Position numbers and translations under genes: made by a program. 64,000 nucleotides of DNA from Lachnospiraceae bacterium (GTDB lineage: Bacteria; Bacillota; Clostridia; Lachnospirales; Lachnospiraceae). Shown here piece after piece: positions 17,661 through 25,924 of this stretch (the first letter of the stretch is position 1; the number at the start of each line of letters is the position of its first letter). The notes beneath the pieces were generated by a model that saw only the letters and a list, made by a program, of their open reading frames with translations, was not told the DNA's origin and did no database searches. Location of the stretch: the NCBI GenBank assembly GCA_902363555.1, contig CABJAM010000003.1, forward strand, positions 248,001 to 312,000, read 5' to 3'.

Positions 17661-17940
17661 GGGTACAGCCAGCGATACGCTCCGGGGGCGGGGGAGGGCC
17701 TCAAAGCACAGCGGACACAGCGGTTTCGCTGCATAAGAAGTTCTAAGGCGCCAGGATTTTGCTAAGGGCAATCCTGCGAAAAGGATGGGGAGTATTCTTA
17801 TTTTTGCTCCGTTCTTAGTCCTTTTCGCAGGATTAACGCAAAATTCTGCCGCCTAAGACCTTCTAATGCAGCTGCAATGCTGTGTCCGCTGTGCTTTGAG
17901 GCCCTCCCCCCGCCCCCGGAGCGTATCGCTGGCTGTACCC
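17661..17940. repeat. Long inverted repeat B (280-nt hairpin element)
   Basis: Outer arms 17661-17721 and 17879-17940 are reverse complements over about 61 bp with one inserted base in a run of G. Inside, 17730-17763 pairs imperfectly with the segment ending near 17870, and ATCCTGCGAAAAGGA (17771-17785) pairs perfectly with its complement at 17819-17833. The whole folds as one continuous hairpin with small internal loops. It contains no supported gene. The arms hold very G-rich and C-rich runs (GGGGGCGGGGG). Confidence 0.88.
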
Positions 17941-18090
17941 CCCAACTGTATCAAAGACGGTAGTGGCTTCGCCACAATTTATTCTAATGTCAAATATCAG
18001 CTTTCAGCAGTTAAAACCCGTGCTACATAACCGTCAGACGATACCTTACAGAGCTTTAATCTTTTTTGTAGCGAACTGCGAAGATGTAGG

Positions 18091-18398
18091 GATTCCGAAG
18101 TGGGTTTGTTCTGGGGTGGGGCGGCGGTGTGGGCTGAGGTGGTCTGTGGGCAGCATATGGAGATGATTTAGAGAATCTTAGAGCGGCAGCCACCGGATTT
18201 GGGGTAAAACATCTGCGTTACCACCGCAGATGTTTTAGGCGCACGCGCACCGAAACTCATCAGATTTCGGTAAGCTTGCGCCGGCCCCAAAACCGGTGGC
18301 TGTCGTTCTTAGATTCACTTAATCATCGGAAAAAGCTGCCCACAGACCACCTCAGCCCACACCGCCGCCCCACCCCAGAACAAACCCACTTCGGAATC
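18091..18398. repeat. Long inverted repeat C (64-bp perfect arms, branched)
   Basis: Arms 18091-18154 and 18335-18398 are exact reverse complements over 64 bp. Inside them a second stem of about 43 bp pairs with several mismatches (CAGCCACCGG against CCGGTGGCTG). The centre carries two separate hairpins: TAAAACATCTGCG/CGCAGATGTTTTA (18205-18237), and GGCGCA/TGCGCC (18238-18282) enclosing CACCGAAA/TTTCGGT. The plan resembles a structured RNA with a four-way junction. Copies of open frames in both arms are an artefact of the repeat. Confidence 0.9.
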
Positions 18399-18455
18399 AT
18401 TCCCCACAACCTCCCGCTTCCACCACAAAAAAGATAAAAAGTCGCCCCCACAATA

Positions 18456-18483
18456 TTGACAAACGTCTGGTTTGTGCTAAAAT
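18456..18483 (+). promoter_or_regulatory. leuS leader promoter
   Basis: TTGACA (18456-18461) and TAAAAT (18478-18483) are 16 bp apart, just upstream of the T-box leader. Confidence 0.75.
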
Positions 18484-18489
18484 AGACAA

Positions 18490-18766
18490 TAACTGAAAAT
18501 TTCAGAAACAATGATAAGGAGTATTAAGAACGCCCCCGATTTCAGAAAGCTGCCGTTTGATGCGAGGCAGTATGAAGGAGTTCCCAACTCGCCTTGGAGT
18601 TTCCCGGCTGAAGTGTCCTGTGATACGCGCAGAGGGCATGAGTAGGTCCGGACGGCTGATTCCCGTTATCAGATCCAAAGTGCACCGCCAAAGGCGGTGA
18701 AGCAGAGTGGTACCGCGGAATGTTCAAGCCCTTTCGTCTCTATATAAGAGAGGGCTTCTTTTTATG
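18490..18766 (+). ncRNA. T-box leader of leuS
   Basis: The conserved T-box core AGAGTGGTACCGCGG is at about 18705-18720. It is followed by the terminator stem AAGCCCTTTCGTCTC...GAGAGGGCTT and a TTTTT run. Upstream structured sequence of about 200 nt matches Stem I to III, with a CTC leucine triplet (CAACTCGCC) as a possible specifier. Uncharged tRNA binding would favour the antiterminator and allow leuS transcription. Confidence 0.92.
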
Positions 18767-18796
18767 TGTTATAATACGAAAGGCAGGTATAAAATC

Positions 18797-21208
18797 ATGG
18801 CGACACCTTATAATCACAAAGTGATTGAGAAAAAGTGGCGTGAGAACTGGGAAGCAAACCCGGTGAATGTCAATGACGGTGAAAAACCAAAATATTATTG
18901 TCTGGATATGTTCCCATATCCGTCGGGCAACGGGCTTCATGTGGGACATTGGAGAGGCTATGTCATCTCCGATGTATGGAGCCGCTATAAAATGTTAAAC
19001 GGTTACTATGTGATCCATCCCATGGGCTGGGATGCTTTCGGTCTTCCGGCTGAAAACTATGCCATTAAGATGGGCGTTCACCCGGAAAAATCCACAGCAG
19101 AAAACGTGGCGAATATTAAGCGCCAGATTCAGGAGATCGCAGCCGTTTATGACTGGGATATGGAGGTTAACACGACCGATTCCAATTTCTACAAATGGAC
19201 CCAGTGGATTTTTGTGAAAATGTTCAAGGCCGGCCTGGCTTACGAGAAGGAGATGCCCATCAACTGGTGTCCTTCCTGTAAAACCGGTCTTGCCAATGAA
19301 GAGGTTGTCAATGGTAAATGTGAGCGCTGTGGCGCCGATGTTACAAAGAAGAACCTGAAGCAGTGGATGTTGAAAATAACCAAATATGCGGATCGTCTGC
19401 TGGATGATCTGGATAAGCTGGATTGGCCGGCGAAGGTTAAGAAGATGCAGACCGACTGGATCGGTAAGTCTTACGGTGCGGAAATCGATTTTGCTGTGGA
19501 TGGCCGTGACGAAAAGATCACCGTATACACGACCCGCCCGGATACCCTTTACGGCGCTACCTTTATGGTACTGGCTCCGGAGCATGCCCTGGCGAAATCC
19601 CTGGCTGTGGACGAGACGAGAGCGGCAGTGGAGGATTATATTTATCAGACATCCTTAAAATCCAGCGTGGACCGTCTTCAGGATAAGGAAAAGACCGGCG
19701 TATTCACAGGCAGCTATGCCATCAATCCGCTGAATAACGCCAAGGTGCCCATCTGGCTGTCCGACTATGTACTGGCCGATTATGGTACCGGCGCCATTAT
19801 GTGTGTTCCGGCCCATGACGACCGCGACTTTGAATTTGCTACGAAGTTTAACATTCCTATTGTCCAGGTTATTTCTCCGGACGGTAAGGAAATTGAAAAT
19901 ATGACCGAGGCTTACACCGAATCCGGTATTGTTATTAATTCCGGTGAGTGGAGCGGTATGGATTCTGCCAAATTAAAGGCAGAGGCTCCGGAAATCATCG
20001 AGCAGCGGGGCATTGGCAAAAAGACGACCAACTACAAGCTGCGCGACTGGGTATTTTCCCGTCAGCGTTACTGGGGCGAGCCGATCCCTATCGTTCACTG
20101 CCCGCACTGCGGCTGTGTTCCTGTGCCTGAGGAGGAGCTTCCGTTGCTGCTTCCCGAGGTGGAGAGCTATCAGCCCACAGGTACCGGCGAATCACCGCTG
20201 GCAGCCATTGACGAGTGGGTGAACACCACCTGTCCGGTTTGCGGCGCTCCGGCCAAGAGAGAGACAAACACCATGCCTCAGTGGGCCGGTTCCTCCTGGT
20301 ATTTCCTGCGCTATGTGGACAGCAAAAACGACAAGGAGCTTGTTTCCCGGGAAAAGGCGGACAAATACCTGCCGGTTGATATGTATATCGGCGGTGTTGA
20401 GCATGCGGTGCTGCATTTGCTGTACTCCAGATTTTATACAAAGTTTTTGTGCGATATCGGGGCCATTGATTTTGATGAGCCGTTCCAGAAGCTGTTCAAT
20501 CAGGGTATGATTACCGGAAAGAATGGTATCAAGATGAGTAAGTCCAAGGGAAATGTTGTTTCCCCGGATGATCTGGTCCGCGATTACGGCTGCGATTCCC
20601 TGCGGCTTTATGAGCTGTTTGTCGGTCCGCCGGAGCTGGATTCCGAGTGGGATGACCGCGGTATTGAGGGCGTTTACCGCTTTATCAACCGTTTCTGGAA
20701 TATGGTCATGGATAATAAGGACAAGAATATGGCCGCTTCCAAAAATATGATCAAAACCCGCCATAAGATGGTTTACGATATTTCCACCCGTCTTGAGCAG
20801 TTCAGCCTGAATACAGTTATTTCCGGTTTCATGGAATATACCAACAAGCTGACAGACATTGCCAAAAAGGAGGGCGGTATCGATAAGGAAACACTGGAAA
20901 CCGCCACGATCCTCATCGCACCGTTTGCACCCCATCTGGGCGAGGAGCTGTGGCAGCAGTTGGGCCATGACGGCAGTGTGTTTGAAAACCAGTGGCCAGC
21001 CGCCGATACAGAGGCTATGAAAGATGACGAGGTGAATATTGCCGTTCAGATCAACGGCAAGGTACGCGCTGTCATCGCCATTGCCGCCGATGCTTCCAAG
21101 GAGGATGCTCTGGCCGCAGGTAAGGCTGCCCTTGGCGATAAGCTGTCCGGAAATATTGTAAAGGAAATCTACGTTCCCGGAAAAATCATCAACATTGTTG
21201 CAAAATAA
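18797..21208 (+). CDS. leuS: Leucyl-tRNA synthetase
   Basis: An 803-residue class I synthetase charging tRNA-Leu. The HIGH-type motif is in YPSGNGLHVGHWRGY near residue 45. A zinc-binding pair (CPSC, CERC) is at about 170. The CP1 editing domain contains TTRPDTLYGATFMVLAPEH and VPAHDDRDFEFA. The KMSKS loop is KMSKSKGNVVSPDD near 575, and an anticodon-binding helical domain follows. Start 18797 (MATPYNHKVIEKKW) has AGGCAGG upstream; longer in-frame starts run into the T-box terminator. Controlled by the T-box just upstream. Confidence 0.98.
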   Translation: MATPYNHKVIEKKWRENWEANPVNVNDGEKPKYYCLDMFPYPSGNGLHVGHWRGYVISDVWSRYKMLNGYYVIHPMGWDAFGLPAENYAIKMGVHPEKSTAENVANIKRQIQEIAAVYDWDMEVNTTDSNFYKWTQWIFVKMFKAGLAYEKEMPINWCPSCKTGLANEEVVNGKCERCGADVTKKNLKQWMLKITKYADRLLDDLDKLDWPAKVKKMQTDWIGKSYGAEIDFAVDGRDEKITVYTTRPDTLYGATFMVLAPEHALAKSLAVDETRAAVEDYIYQTSLKSSVDRLQDKEKTGVFTGSYAINPLNNAKVPIWLSDYVLADYGTGAIMCVPAHDDRDFEFATKFNIPIVQVISPDGKEIENMTEAYTESGIVINSGEWSGMDSAKLKAEAPEIIEQRGIGKKTTNYKLRDWVFSRQRYWGEPIPIVHCPHCGCVPVPEEELPLLLPEVESYQPTGTGESPLAAIDEWVNTTCPVCGAPAKRETNTMPQWAGSSWYFLRYVDSKNDKELVSREKADKYLPVDMYIGGVEHAVLHLLYSRFYTKFLCDIGAIDFDEPFQKLFNQGMITGKNGIKMSKSKGNVVSPDDLVRDYGCDSLRLYELFVGPPELDSEWDDRGIEGVYRFINRFWNMVMDNKDKNMAASKNMIKTRHKMVYDISTRLEQFSLNTVISGFMEYTNKLTDIAKKEGGIDKETLETATILIAPFAPHLGEELWQQLGHDGSVFENQWPAADTEAMKDDEVNIAVQINGKVRAVIAIAADASKEDALAAGKAALGDKLSGNIVKEIYVPGKIINIVAK

Positions 21209-21212
21209 CAGC

Positions 21213-21237
21213 AACAGTTCGGCCCCTTTGAACTGTT
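21213..21237. repeat. Small hairpin of the GAACTGTTAC repeat family after leuS
   Basis: AACAGTTC and GAACTGTT form a perfect 8-bp stem with a 9-base loop, followed by ACAAATAACGAGG. The same tail is repeated at 26960-27005. Confidence 0.55.
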
Positions 21238-21257
21238 ACAAATAACGAGGCTATGTC

Positions 21258-21284
21258 ATCCCCGCAGTATCTAACTGTGGGGAT
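21258..21284 (+). promoter_or_regulatory. Hairpin just before a small ORF
   Basis: ATCCCCGCAG and CTGTGGGGAT form a 10-bp stem with one G-U/C mismatch position. It ends 6-7 bases before the GAGGTGG ribosome site of the 80-residue ORF at 21304, so it could modulate its translation. Confidence 0.4.
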
Positions 21285-21303
21285 AAATTGTGAGGTGGAT
21301 ATT

Positions 21304-21546
21304 TTGAAGCATATTGAATTTCGTATGGAGCGCCCGAACCTTGTGAAGGTGGGCGATGCGATCGAAGTGAAGGAGTCTGTTTTAAAAACACTTCAGGGAA
21401 CCATGTACTATTATACGATTCACCCTGCTGTGGGCATGTCCGGTAATATTCCGGCGCGGGAGAAGTTAAATCAGCTCCACGGCGTAGTGACGCAGATCGA
21501 CGACCATGAGAGCTTGTGGACCGTCCACTGTGAGTTTGAAGATTGA
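21304..21546 (+). CDS. Small conserved-looking protein, TTG start
   Basis: An 80-residue soluble protein I cannot name: LKHIEFRMERPNLVKVGDAIEV and LKTLQGTMYYYTIHPAVGMSG, ending HCEFED. The TTG at 21304 is chosen because GAGGTGG lies seven bases before it, and the longer ATG at 21253 would be read through a strong hairpin without a site. It reads like an OB or SH3-like small beta domain (alternating hydrophobic strands with a VGD turn), which is only an impression. It lies alone between leuS and the MATE gene. Confidence 0.6.
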   Translation: MKHIEFRMERPNLVKVGDAIEVKESVLKTLQGTMYYYTIHPAVGMSGNIPAREKLNQLHGVVTQIDDHESLWTVHCEFED

Positions 21547-21652
21547 ACGTGACAGTTTCGAGAACCTGAACTGTTGCGATGAGAACCTGAACTTTTGAGA
21601 TTAAACGGAGCTGCGCATTTCCTGCGCGGTCCGGGAGTAAAAGAGGAGAGCG

Positions 21653-23029
21653 ATGAAAATGGCTAAAAGATCCTATGAAATGGATATGTGCCATGGCCCG
21701 CTGACGGGAAAGCTTCTGCTGTTTGCCCTGCCGGTAATGTTGTCCGGTGTGCTGCAGTTGCTTTTTAATGCGGCGGATATTGTAGTTGTCGGCCGTTTTG
21801 CCGGCAGTCAGGCGCTGGCCGCCGTAGGGTCCAATGGCCCTTTGATCAATCTGATCGTTAATGTATTTATCGGTGTTTCCATCGGCACCAATGTGCTGGT
21901 GGCCCGCCATTACGGAGCGGGAGAACATGAGGAGGTCCATAAGACCGTCCACACGTCTATACTCACCAGTATTATTTTTGGTATCATTCTTATATTTGTG
22001 GGATTTATTCTGGCAAGACCTTTGCTGGAAATGATGGGAACGCCGGAGGATGTTATTGACCTGGCGGAGGTTTATCTGAGAATATTTTTTGTGGGCATGC
22101 CGGTGAATATGCTGTATAATTTCGGCTCTGCAGTGCTCCGGGCCGTGGGTGATACGCGCCGTCCGCTGTATTTTCTTATTTTTGCCGGGATTATCAACGT
22201 ATTGCTGAACCTGTTTTTTGTAATTGTCCTGCATATGGGCGTGGCCGGTGTGGCATTGGCCACCATTATTTCCCAGGCTATTTCGGCAGTGCTGGTGGTG
22301 CTGTGCCTGATGCGCAGCGATGGCTGCATTAAACTTCAGCTTCGTAAGCTCCGTATTTATAAAAAGAAGCTGCTCCAAATGGTACGTATCGGACTTCCGG
22401 CGGGGATGCAGGGAGCAGTATTTTCAATCTCCAACGTGCTCATCCAGTCAACAGTAAATTCCTTTGGCTCGGTGGCTATGGCCGGCAATGCGGCCGCGGG
22501 AAATATCGAAGGTTTTATTTATATCGCCATGAACTCCTTTTACCAGACATCGTTGAGCTTTACAAGCCAGAATGCCGGTGCCGGGGATTATAAGCGGGTA
22601 AAGAAGGTTCTGGGGCTGTGTCTTGTAATGGTGACTGTCACTGGCCTTGCGCTTGGCAGTCTGGCGCTGTTTTTTGGACACCCGCTCCTGGGTATCTATT
22701 CATCAGATAACGCGGTTATTGAATATGGAATTTTGAGGATGAGCTACATATGTATTTGCTACTTCCTTTGTGGACTTATGGATGTGACCGTGGGCTCGCT
22801 GCGCGGGCTGGGCTGCTCGATCACCCCTATGATCATTTCCCTGACCGGAGCCTGCGCTTTTCGTGTGCTGTGGATTTTCACCGTGTTCCAGTGGAATCCT
22901 TCTCTGTCTACGCTGTACATATCCTATCCCGTATCGTGGGCCATTACGGCTGCGGCGCAAATCATCTGCTTTATAGTAGTGATGCGGCGGACGATGAGGC
23001 GGCAGGCCGCAAATGCAGTACAGCTCTGA
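21653..23029 (+). CDS. MATE family efflux transporter
   Basis: A 458-residue, twelve-helix membrane protein of the MATE superfamily that exports drugs or metabolites with sodium or proton antiport. Two homologous halves are visible: the first opens PLTGKLLLFALPVMLSGVLQLLFNAADIVVVGRF, the second LLQMVRIGLPAGMQGAVFSISNVLIQSTVNSFGS. The VGRFAGSQALAAVG and INVLLNLFFVIVLHMGVAG loops are typical. GAGGAGAG precedes the ATG. It has its own terminator, so it is probably a single-gene unit. A second MATE gene in this window (52532) belongs to the same broad family but a different subgroup. Confidence 0.92.
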   Translation: MKMAKRSYEMDMCHGPLTGKLLLFALPVMLSGVLQLLFNAADIVVVGRFAGSQALAAVGSNGPLINLIVNVFIGVSIGTNVLVARHYGAGEHEEVHKTVHTSILTSIIFGIILIFVGFILARPLLEMMGTPEDVIDLAEVYLRIFFVGMPVNMLYNFGSAVLRAVGDTRRPLYFLIFAGIINVLLNLFFVIVLHMGVAGVALATIISQAISAVLVVLCLMRSDGCIKLQLRKLRIYKKKLLQMVRIGLPAGMQGAVFSISNVLIQSTVNSFGSVAMAGNAAAGNIEGFIYIAMNSFYQTSLSFTSQNAGAGDYKRVKKVLGLCLVMVTVTGLALGSLALFFGHPLLGIYSSDNAVIEYGILRMSYICICYFLCGLMDVTVGSLRGLGCSITPMIISLTGACAFRVLWIFTVFQWNPSLSTLYISYPVSWAITAAAQIICFIVVMRRTMRRQAANAVQL

Positions 23030-23058
23030 AAAGTCATGCCATTTTAAATCGTTATCAT

Positions 23059-23090
23059 AAAGAGCTGCCGTGATTTGCGGCAGCTCTTTT
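23059..23090 (+). terminator. Terminator after the MATE gene
   Basis: AAAGAGCTGCCG pairs with CGGCAGCTCTTT, a 12-bp perfect stem with a TGATTTG loop and a T tract. Confidence 0.9.
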
Positions 23091-23136
23091 CGGCGACTGC
23101 CACGACCCGGAGGAGCGAAGCGAACCGGGTGCGTGA
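23091..23136 (+). repeat. Partial copy of dispersed repeat family 1
   Basis: CGGCGACTGCCACGACCC then GGAGCGAAGCG and CGGGTGCGTGA match the right half of the copy at 29439-29555. It starts directly after the MATE terminator. Confidence 0.7.
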
Positions 23137-23164
23137 ATCAGGTACCAAAGCTTACGCTTTGATA

Positions 23165-24136
23165 TCAGGGTTCGTCGTTATACATGGATTTTTGAATGGA
23201 CTCAAACATTTCCAGTTGTTCCGGTGTGAGCATGGATTTTAGCTGTTCGGCATCAAAGCCGCTGCTGTCAAAGCTATTGGTGTCAAAGCCATTGCTGCCG
23301 GGGCCATTGCCTGGGGAATTTTGGCTGCCGGCAGAACTGTGGTTATTGCCGGAGTTATTATGGTTATTTGTGTTTGGGGAGCCGGCTTTGTTATTTGCCG
23401 GATGAGGGCCCCTTCCAGCGCCATTATTACCACCGCCATTATTCATGGCGGCCATTAATTGATTGAATTTATTCATATCAAAATTTTTGAGCATCTCCGG
23501 GTTCATGTTTTTGAGCAGATCCTGGGGAGAGGCGCTGCCGGTGTTTGGCGCGGTGCCCTGCCCCATATTTTGGAACATCTCCGGGTTGAAATTTTTAAAC
23601 ATTTCCGGATTCAGGTTTTTAAGCATCTCCGGATTTAAATTTTTTAGCATTTCCGGATTTAGGTTTTTCATAAGCTGCTCCGGGTTAAAAGGATTATTCA
23701 TAGGGTGATCACCTCCGTGGGAATCCTCGTTCGGGCTGTGGCCGCCGTACTGGTTCATAGCCCTGAAAAGATTACTGAAGTCCGGATTCTTTTCCATTTC
23801 TTTAAATTGTTCATAAAATTTACCGATTTTCAGCGCATTTAGCAGCTTGTCAATGGCTTCGGCCTCGCTGCCGTCGCAATATTTTCGGATATCCATGAGC
23901 ATTTCCTCGGTTCCGGGGCGGCGGCTTCCGATGCTGCATGCGTGAAGTGACGCGGCCTGGGGCTGATTGAAATATTTCATGGTATTGCGCATTTCCATAA
24001 AACGGGCCAGCATAGCCATGGTTTTTGCTGACGACGGGCTCATATAGGGAAGTGCTGCTTTAATCATCTGTGACATGTTGTCAAAGGTCTGTTCATCCAA
24101 TTGGGTGAGTTTTGGTGAGCGGCTGACGACAATCAC
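23165..24136 (-). CDS. Low-complexity protein with tandem NPEMLKN repeats
   Basis: A 323-residue soluble protein of unknown function. Residues 1-115 are helical and ordinary (MIVVSRSPKLTQLDEQTFDN to FYEQFKEMEKNPDF). Then come about five to six copies of an eight-residue unit NPEMLKNL, then a Gly/Asn/Ser-rich stretch of about 80 residues, and a final SMLTPEQLEMFESIQKSM. The start is probably GTG at 24136 behind AAAGG with short spacing; there is a stop four codons above. The repeats are nearly identical at DNA level (23590-23690), so copy number may vary between strains. A spore or surface role is possible but not shown. Confidence 0.65.
   Translation of the reverse strand: MIVVSRSPKLTQLDEQTFDNMSQMIKAALPYMSPSSAKTMAMLARFMEMRNTMKYFNQPQAASLHACSIGSRRPGTEEMLMDIRKYCDGSEAEAIDKLLNALKIGKFYEQFKEMEKNPDFSNLFRAMNQYGGHSPNEDSHGGDHPMNNPFNPEQLMKNLNPEMLKNLNPEMLKNLNPEMFKNFNPEMFQNMGQGTAPNTGSASPQDLLKNMNPEMLKNFDMNKFNQLMAAMNNGGGNNGAGRGPHPANNKAGSPNTNNHNNSGNNHSSAGSQNSPGNGPGSNGFDTNSFDSSGFDAEQLKSMLTPEQLEMFESIQKSMYNDEP
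23585..23695. repeat. 24-bp tandem repeat inside the coding sequence
   Basis: The 24-base unit around TTTAGCATTTCCGGATTTAG repeats four to five times with few changes and encodes (NPEMLKNL) on the minus strand. Confidence 0.8.
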
Positions 24137-24310
24137 ATCCTTTACTCAGATTATTGTTACTACTAATATATGTTGGCAGGTGCCATGTATGTGTCTGTTA
24201 ATTGGATACAAAACAGATCGGGCTGGTGGGCGCACTTCCCATGCGGACCGTACGAAAGTGGAAATTTGTCATATACTGTAATTATGAATATGAATGATGG
24301 AGGATTAACC

Positions 24311-24484
24311 ATGGAATATCCATTTTATAATAGAAATTACCGGCGAAATAAAAGCTCTGGCGCCGGAAGAACTCCCCAGCCAGGAACAGAGGAAAACCAC
24401 AGTGAGGATAATCTCATTGTTGAGAATAATACGGTTTATGAGATTGATCTGGAATGTTTAAAACGGAGACAAAAGCCCCGATGA
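24311..24484 (+). CDS. Small basic protein of 57 residues
   Basis: Starts MEYPFYNRNYRRNKSSG and ends LECLKRRQKPR, with an acidic middle (EENHSEDNLIVENNTVYEID). TGGAGG is nine bases before the ATG and a good terminator follows at once, which supports a real gene. Not recognised. It faces the Cys/Gly-rich gene across the shared terminator; both types occur near spore-coat genes in clostridia, but no such link is proven here. Confidence 0.55.
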   Translation: MEYPFYNRNYRRNKSSGAGRTPQPGTEENHSEDNLIVENNTVYEIDLECLKRRQKPR

Positions 24485-24530
24485 AAAAAGGAGCGGCCGC
24501 ACTCAGTGCGGTCGCCCCCTTTTCATTTTC
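24485..24530. terminator. Bidirectional terminator
   Basis: AAAAGG(A)GCGGCCGCACT pairs with AGTGCGGTCGCCCCCTTTT. It separates convergent small genes. Confidence 0.8.
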
Positions 24531-24535
24531 TGTTA

Positions 24536-24757
24536 TCAGCAGAAGCCGTTCCCGCCGCCGCAGCAGCAAAGGATTAACAGGATCCAGATGATGCATCCGC
24601 AATCATCGCCGAAGCCGCCATTGCCACCAAAACCATTGCCGCCGCAGCAGCAAAGTAAGATGATGATCCATAACCATGAACAGTTATTTCCTCCACAATT
24701 ATCAACTGCACATCCGCAGTCATTGTTACAACAACTCGTAGCTGCTAAATCACTCAT
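24536..24757 (-). CDS. Cys/Gly-rich small hydrophobic protein (HCB-like)
   Basis: A 73-residue protein with 15 cysteines and many glycines. Hydrophobic runs (WLWIIILL, IIWILLIL) alternate with CCCGG blocks, starting MSDLAATSCCNNDCGC. AGGAGG precedes the ATG. It resembles clostridial proteins labelled chorion-class high-cysteine HCB protein 13, a name based on composition only. A related gene lies at 53987-54175. Metal binding or a cross-linked envelope or spore component is plausible, not shown. Confidence 0.7.
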   Translation of the reverse strand: MSDLAATSCCNNDCGCAVDNCGGNNCSWLWIIILLCCCGGNGFGGNGGFGDDCGCIIWILLILCCCGGGNGFC

Positions 24758-24891
24758 TCTAAATTCCTCCTGAATTTTGCTTTTGATTTATACTATGCAT
24801 GGGGGTGAAACTTTGATACACTTAACCTGAAAATAAAATTTGGGAGCAGCGGCGTTATGTCTTCTGCCCCACAAAAATAGGAGCGTTGTCT

Positions 24892-25458
24892 ATGATTTTT
24901 GGAAAACGAATGGTGGAAATCTACCATGATATGCTTGAAGAATATGTTCACGCGGGGGATACGGCCATTGACGCCACTGCGGGAAATGGCTACGATACGG
25001 AATTTTTATGCCGGCTTGTGGGGGATACGGGCTGCGTTCATGCCTTTGATATCCAGGTGCAGGCGATTGAAAATACGCAGGCGCGCCTTGAAGCCGCCGG
25101 ACTTTTGGAACGCGTCCGGCTTCATCAGACGTCGCATGAGCTGATGGATATGTATATATCGGAGGGTGTGGCCGCCTTCTGTTTTAACCTGGGATATCTG
25201 CCGGAGTGTTCTTCCGGTGTGATCACAAGGGCTTCGACAACTGCCGCCGCCCTGGAAAAAGCTTTAAATGCGCTTAAAATCGGGGGGATGGGCTGCGTTT
25301 TATGTTATTATGGCCACGCCGGCGGCGCGGAGGAATTGGAAATTGTCGATGAATTGTTAAAGTCACTTCCTGCGAAAAAGTATGAGGTGTTTCGTCTGGA
25401 AAACCACAATAGAGCCCATCAGCCGCCGATTTTATATCTCATAAAAAGGCTGCGATAA
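24892..25458 (+). CDS. mnmM: tRNA mnm5s2U34 methyltransferase-type SAM enzyme (YtqB family)
   Basis: A 188-residue class I SAM-dependent methyltransferase. Motif I is DATAGNGYDTEFL, motif II region HAFDIQVQAIENT, motif IV is FNLGYLPEC (NLGY in the usual place), and the end is HNRAHQPPILYLIKRL. These match the YtqB family, shown in Bacillus to be MnmM, which completes the mnm5 modification at the tRNA wobble uridine. ATG 24892 has AGGAG eight bases before. Function is by family, so confidence in the specific substrate is moderate. Confidence 0.82.
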   Translation: MIFGKRMVEIYHDMLEEYVHAGDTAIDATAGNGYDTEFLCRLVGDTGCVHAFDIQVQAIENTQARLEAAGLLERVRLHQTSHELMDMYISEGVAAFCFNLGYLPECSSGVITRASTTAAALEKALNALKIGGMGCVLCYYGHAGGAEELEIVDELLKSLPAKKYEVFRLENHNRAHQPPILYLIKRLR

Positions 25459-25511
25459 AATTTAGGCCTTCGTCCGAATGCGACAAATAATTCAATCACT
25501 TTATGCTAAAA

Positions 25512-25543
25512 TATGTAATGCATTAGGAAAATAATATTACATA
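25512..25543 (+). promoter_or_regulatory. 8-bp inverted repeat before an XRE regulator
   Basis: TATGTAAT (25512-25519) and ATTACATA (25536-25543) flank the region between a TAAAAT -10-like box and the ribosome site of the XRE gene. This is a possible autoregulatory operator. Confidence 0.4.
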
Positions 25544-25561
25544 TGGAGGGAAGTTGAAGAT

Positions 25562-25798
25562 ATGATTGAAGAAACTTATAAAATGACGGAATTGGGGTAT
25601 TCATTGAAGGAATACCGGATACGCAATAACATTACTCAGCAGGAGCTGGCAAATCTTATTGGCGTAAGTACAAATACGATCCACCTGTGGGAGACAAAAA
25701 TGTGCCGTCCATCCATGGGCTCGCTCCTGGTTCTGTCCGATATTCTCCATGAACCGCTGCTGGATATCATTACGAAATCGAAGCGGATCTATAAATAG
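25562..25798 (+). CDS. Small XRE-family helix-turn-helix regulator
   Basis: A 78-residue protein that is almost only an HTH: LKEYRIRNNITQQELANLIG then STNTIHLWETKMCRPS then SLLVLSDILHEPLLDII. This is the Cro/C1-type fold, with IHLWETK as the recognition helix. GGAGG lies upstream of the ATG. It has no partner toxin beside it and no phage genes nearby, so the target is unknown; the palindrome upstream suggests autoregulation. Confidence 0.85.
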   Translation: MIEETYKMTELGYSLKEYRIRNNITQQELANLIGVSTNTIHLWETKMCRPSMGSLLVLSDILHEPLLDIITKSKRIYK

Positions 25799-25842
25799 GA
25801 CGGTTATGGAAATTTTTTGTGGATTTCATCCTTCAAATGACG

Positions 25843-25924
25843 TATAATAGGTACTGCGCTGAAGCGCAGGCAGGTCATCAATTTACTGCGTAAATTGGTG
25901 ACAAGATATAATAGGTACTGCGCT
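25843..25924 (+). repeat. Duplicated 18-bp segment with TATAAT
   Basis: TATAATAGGTACTGCGCT occurs at 25843-25860 and again at 25907-25924. Between them is the stem CATCAATTTAC/GTAAATTGGTG. The unit holds a -10-like box, so this may be a duplicated start region for the nucleotidyltransferase gene. Confidence 0.6.

Noticed and set aside
17661..18398. Insertion sequence or rRNA/tmRNA remnant
   Set aside because: No transposase, no terminal repeats with target duplication, and no match to known conserved RNA cores was seen.
18323..18511. Matching small frames in both arms of palindrome C
   Set aside because: The identical peptides come from the inverted repeat itself, not from a gene.
20192..21214. 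Minus-strand frame of 340 codons opposite leuS
   Set aside because: Shadow of leuS with no start site or family pattern.
21251..22378. Long minus-strand frame of 375 codons opposite the MATE gene
   Set aside because: His- and Gln-rich translation is typical of an antisense shadow; no ribosome site, and the plus-strand gene is clear.
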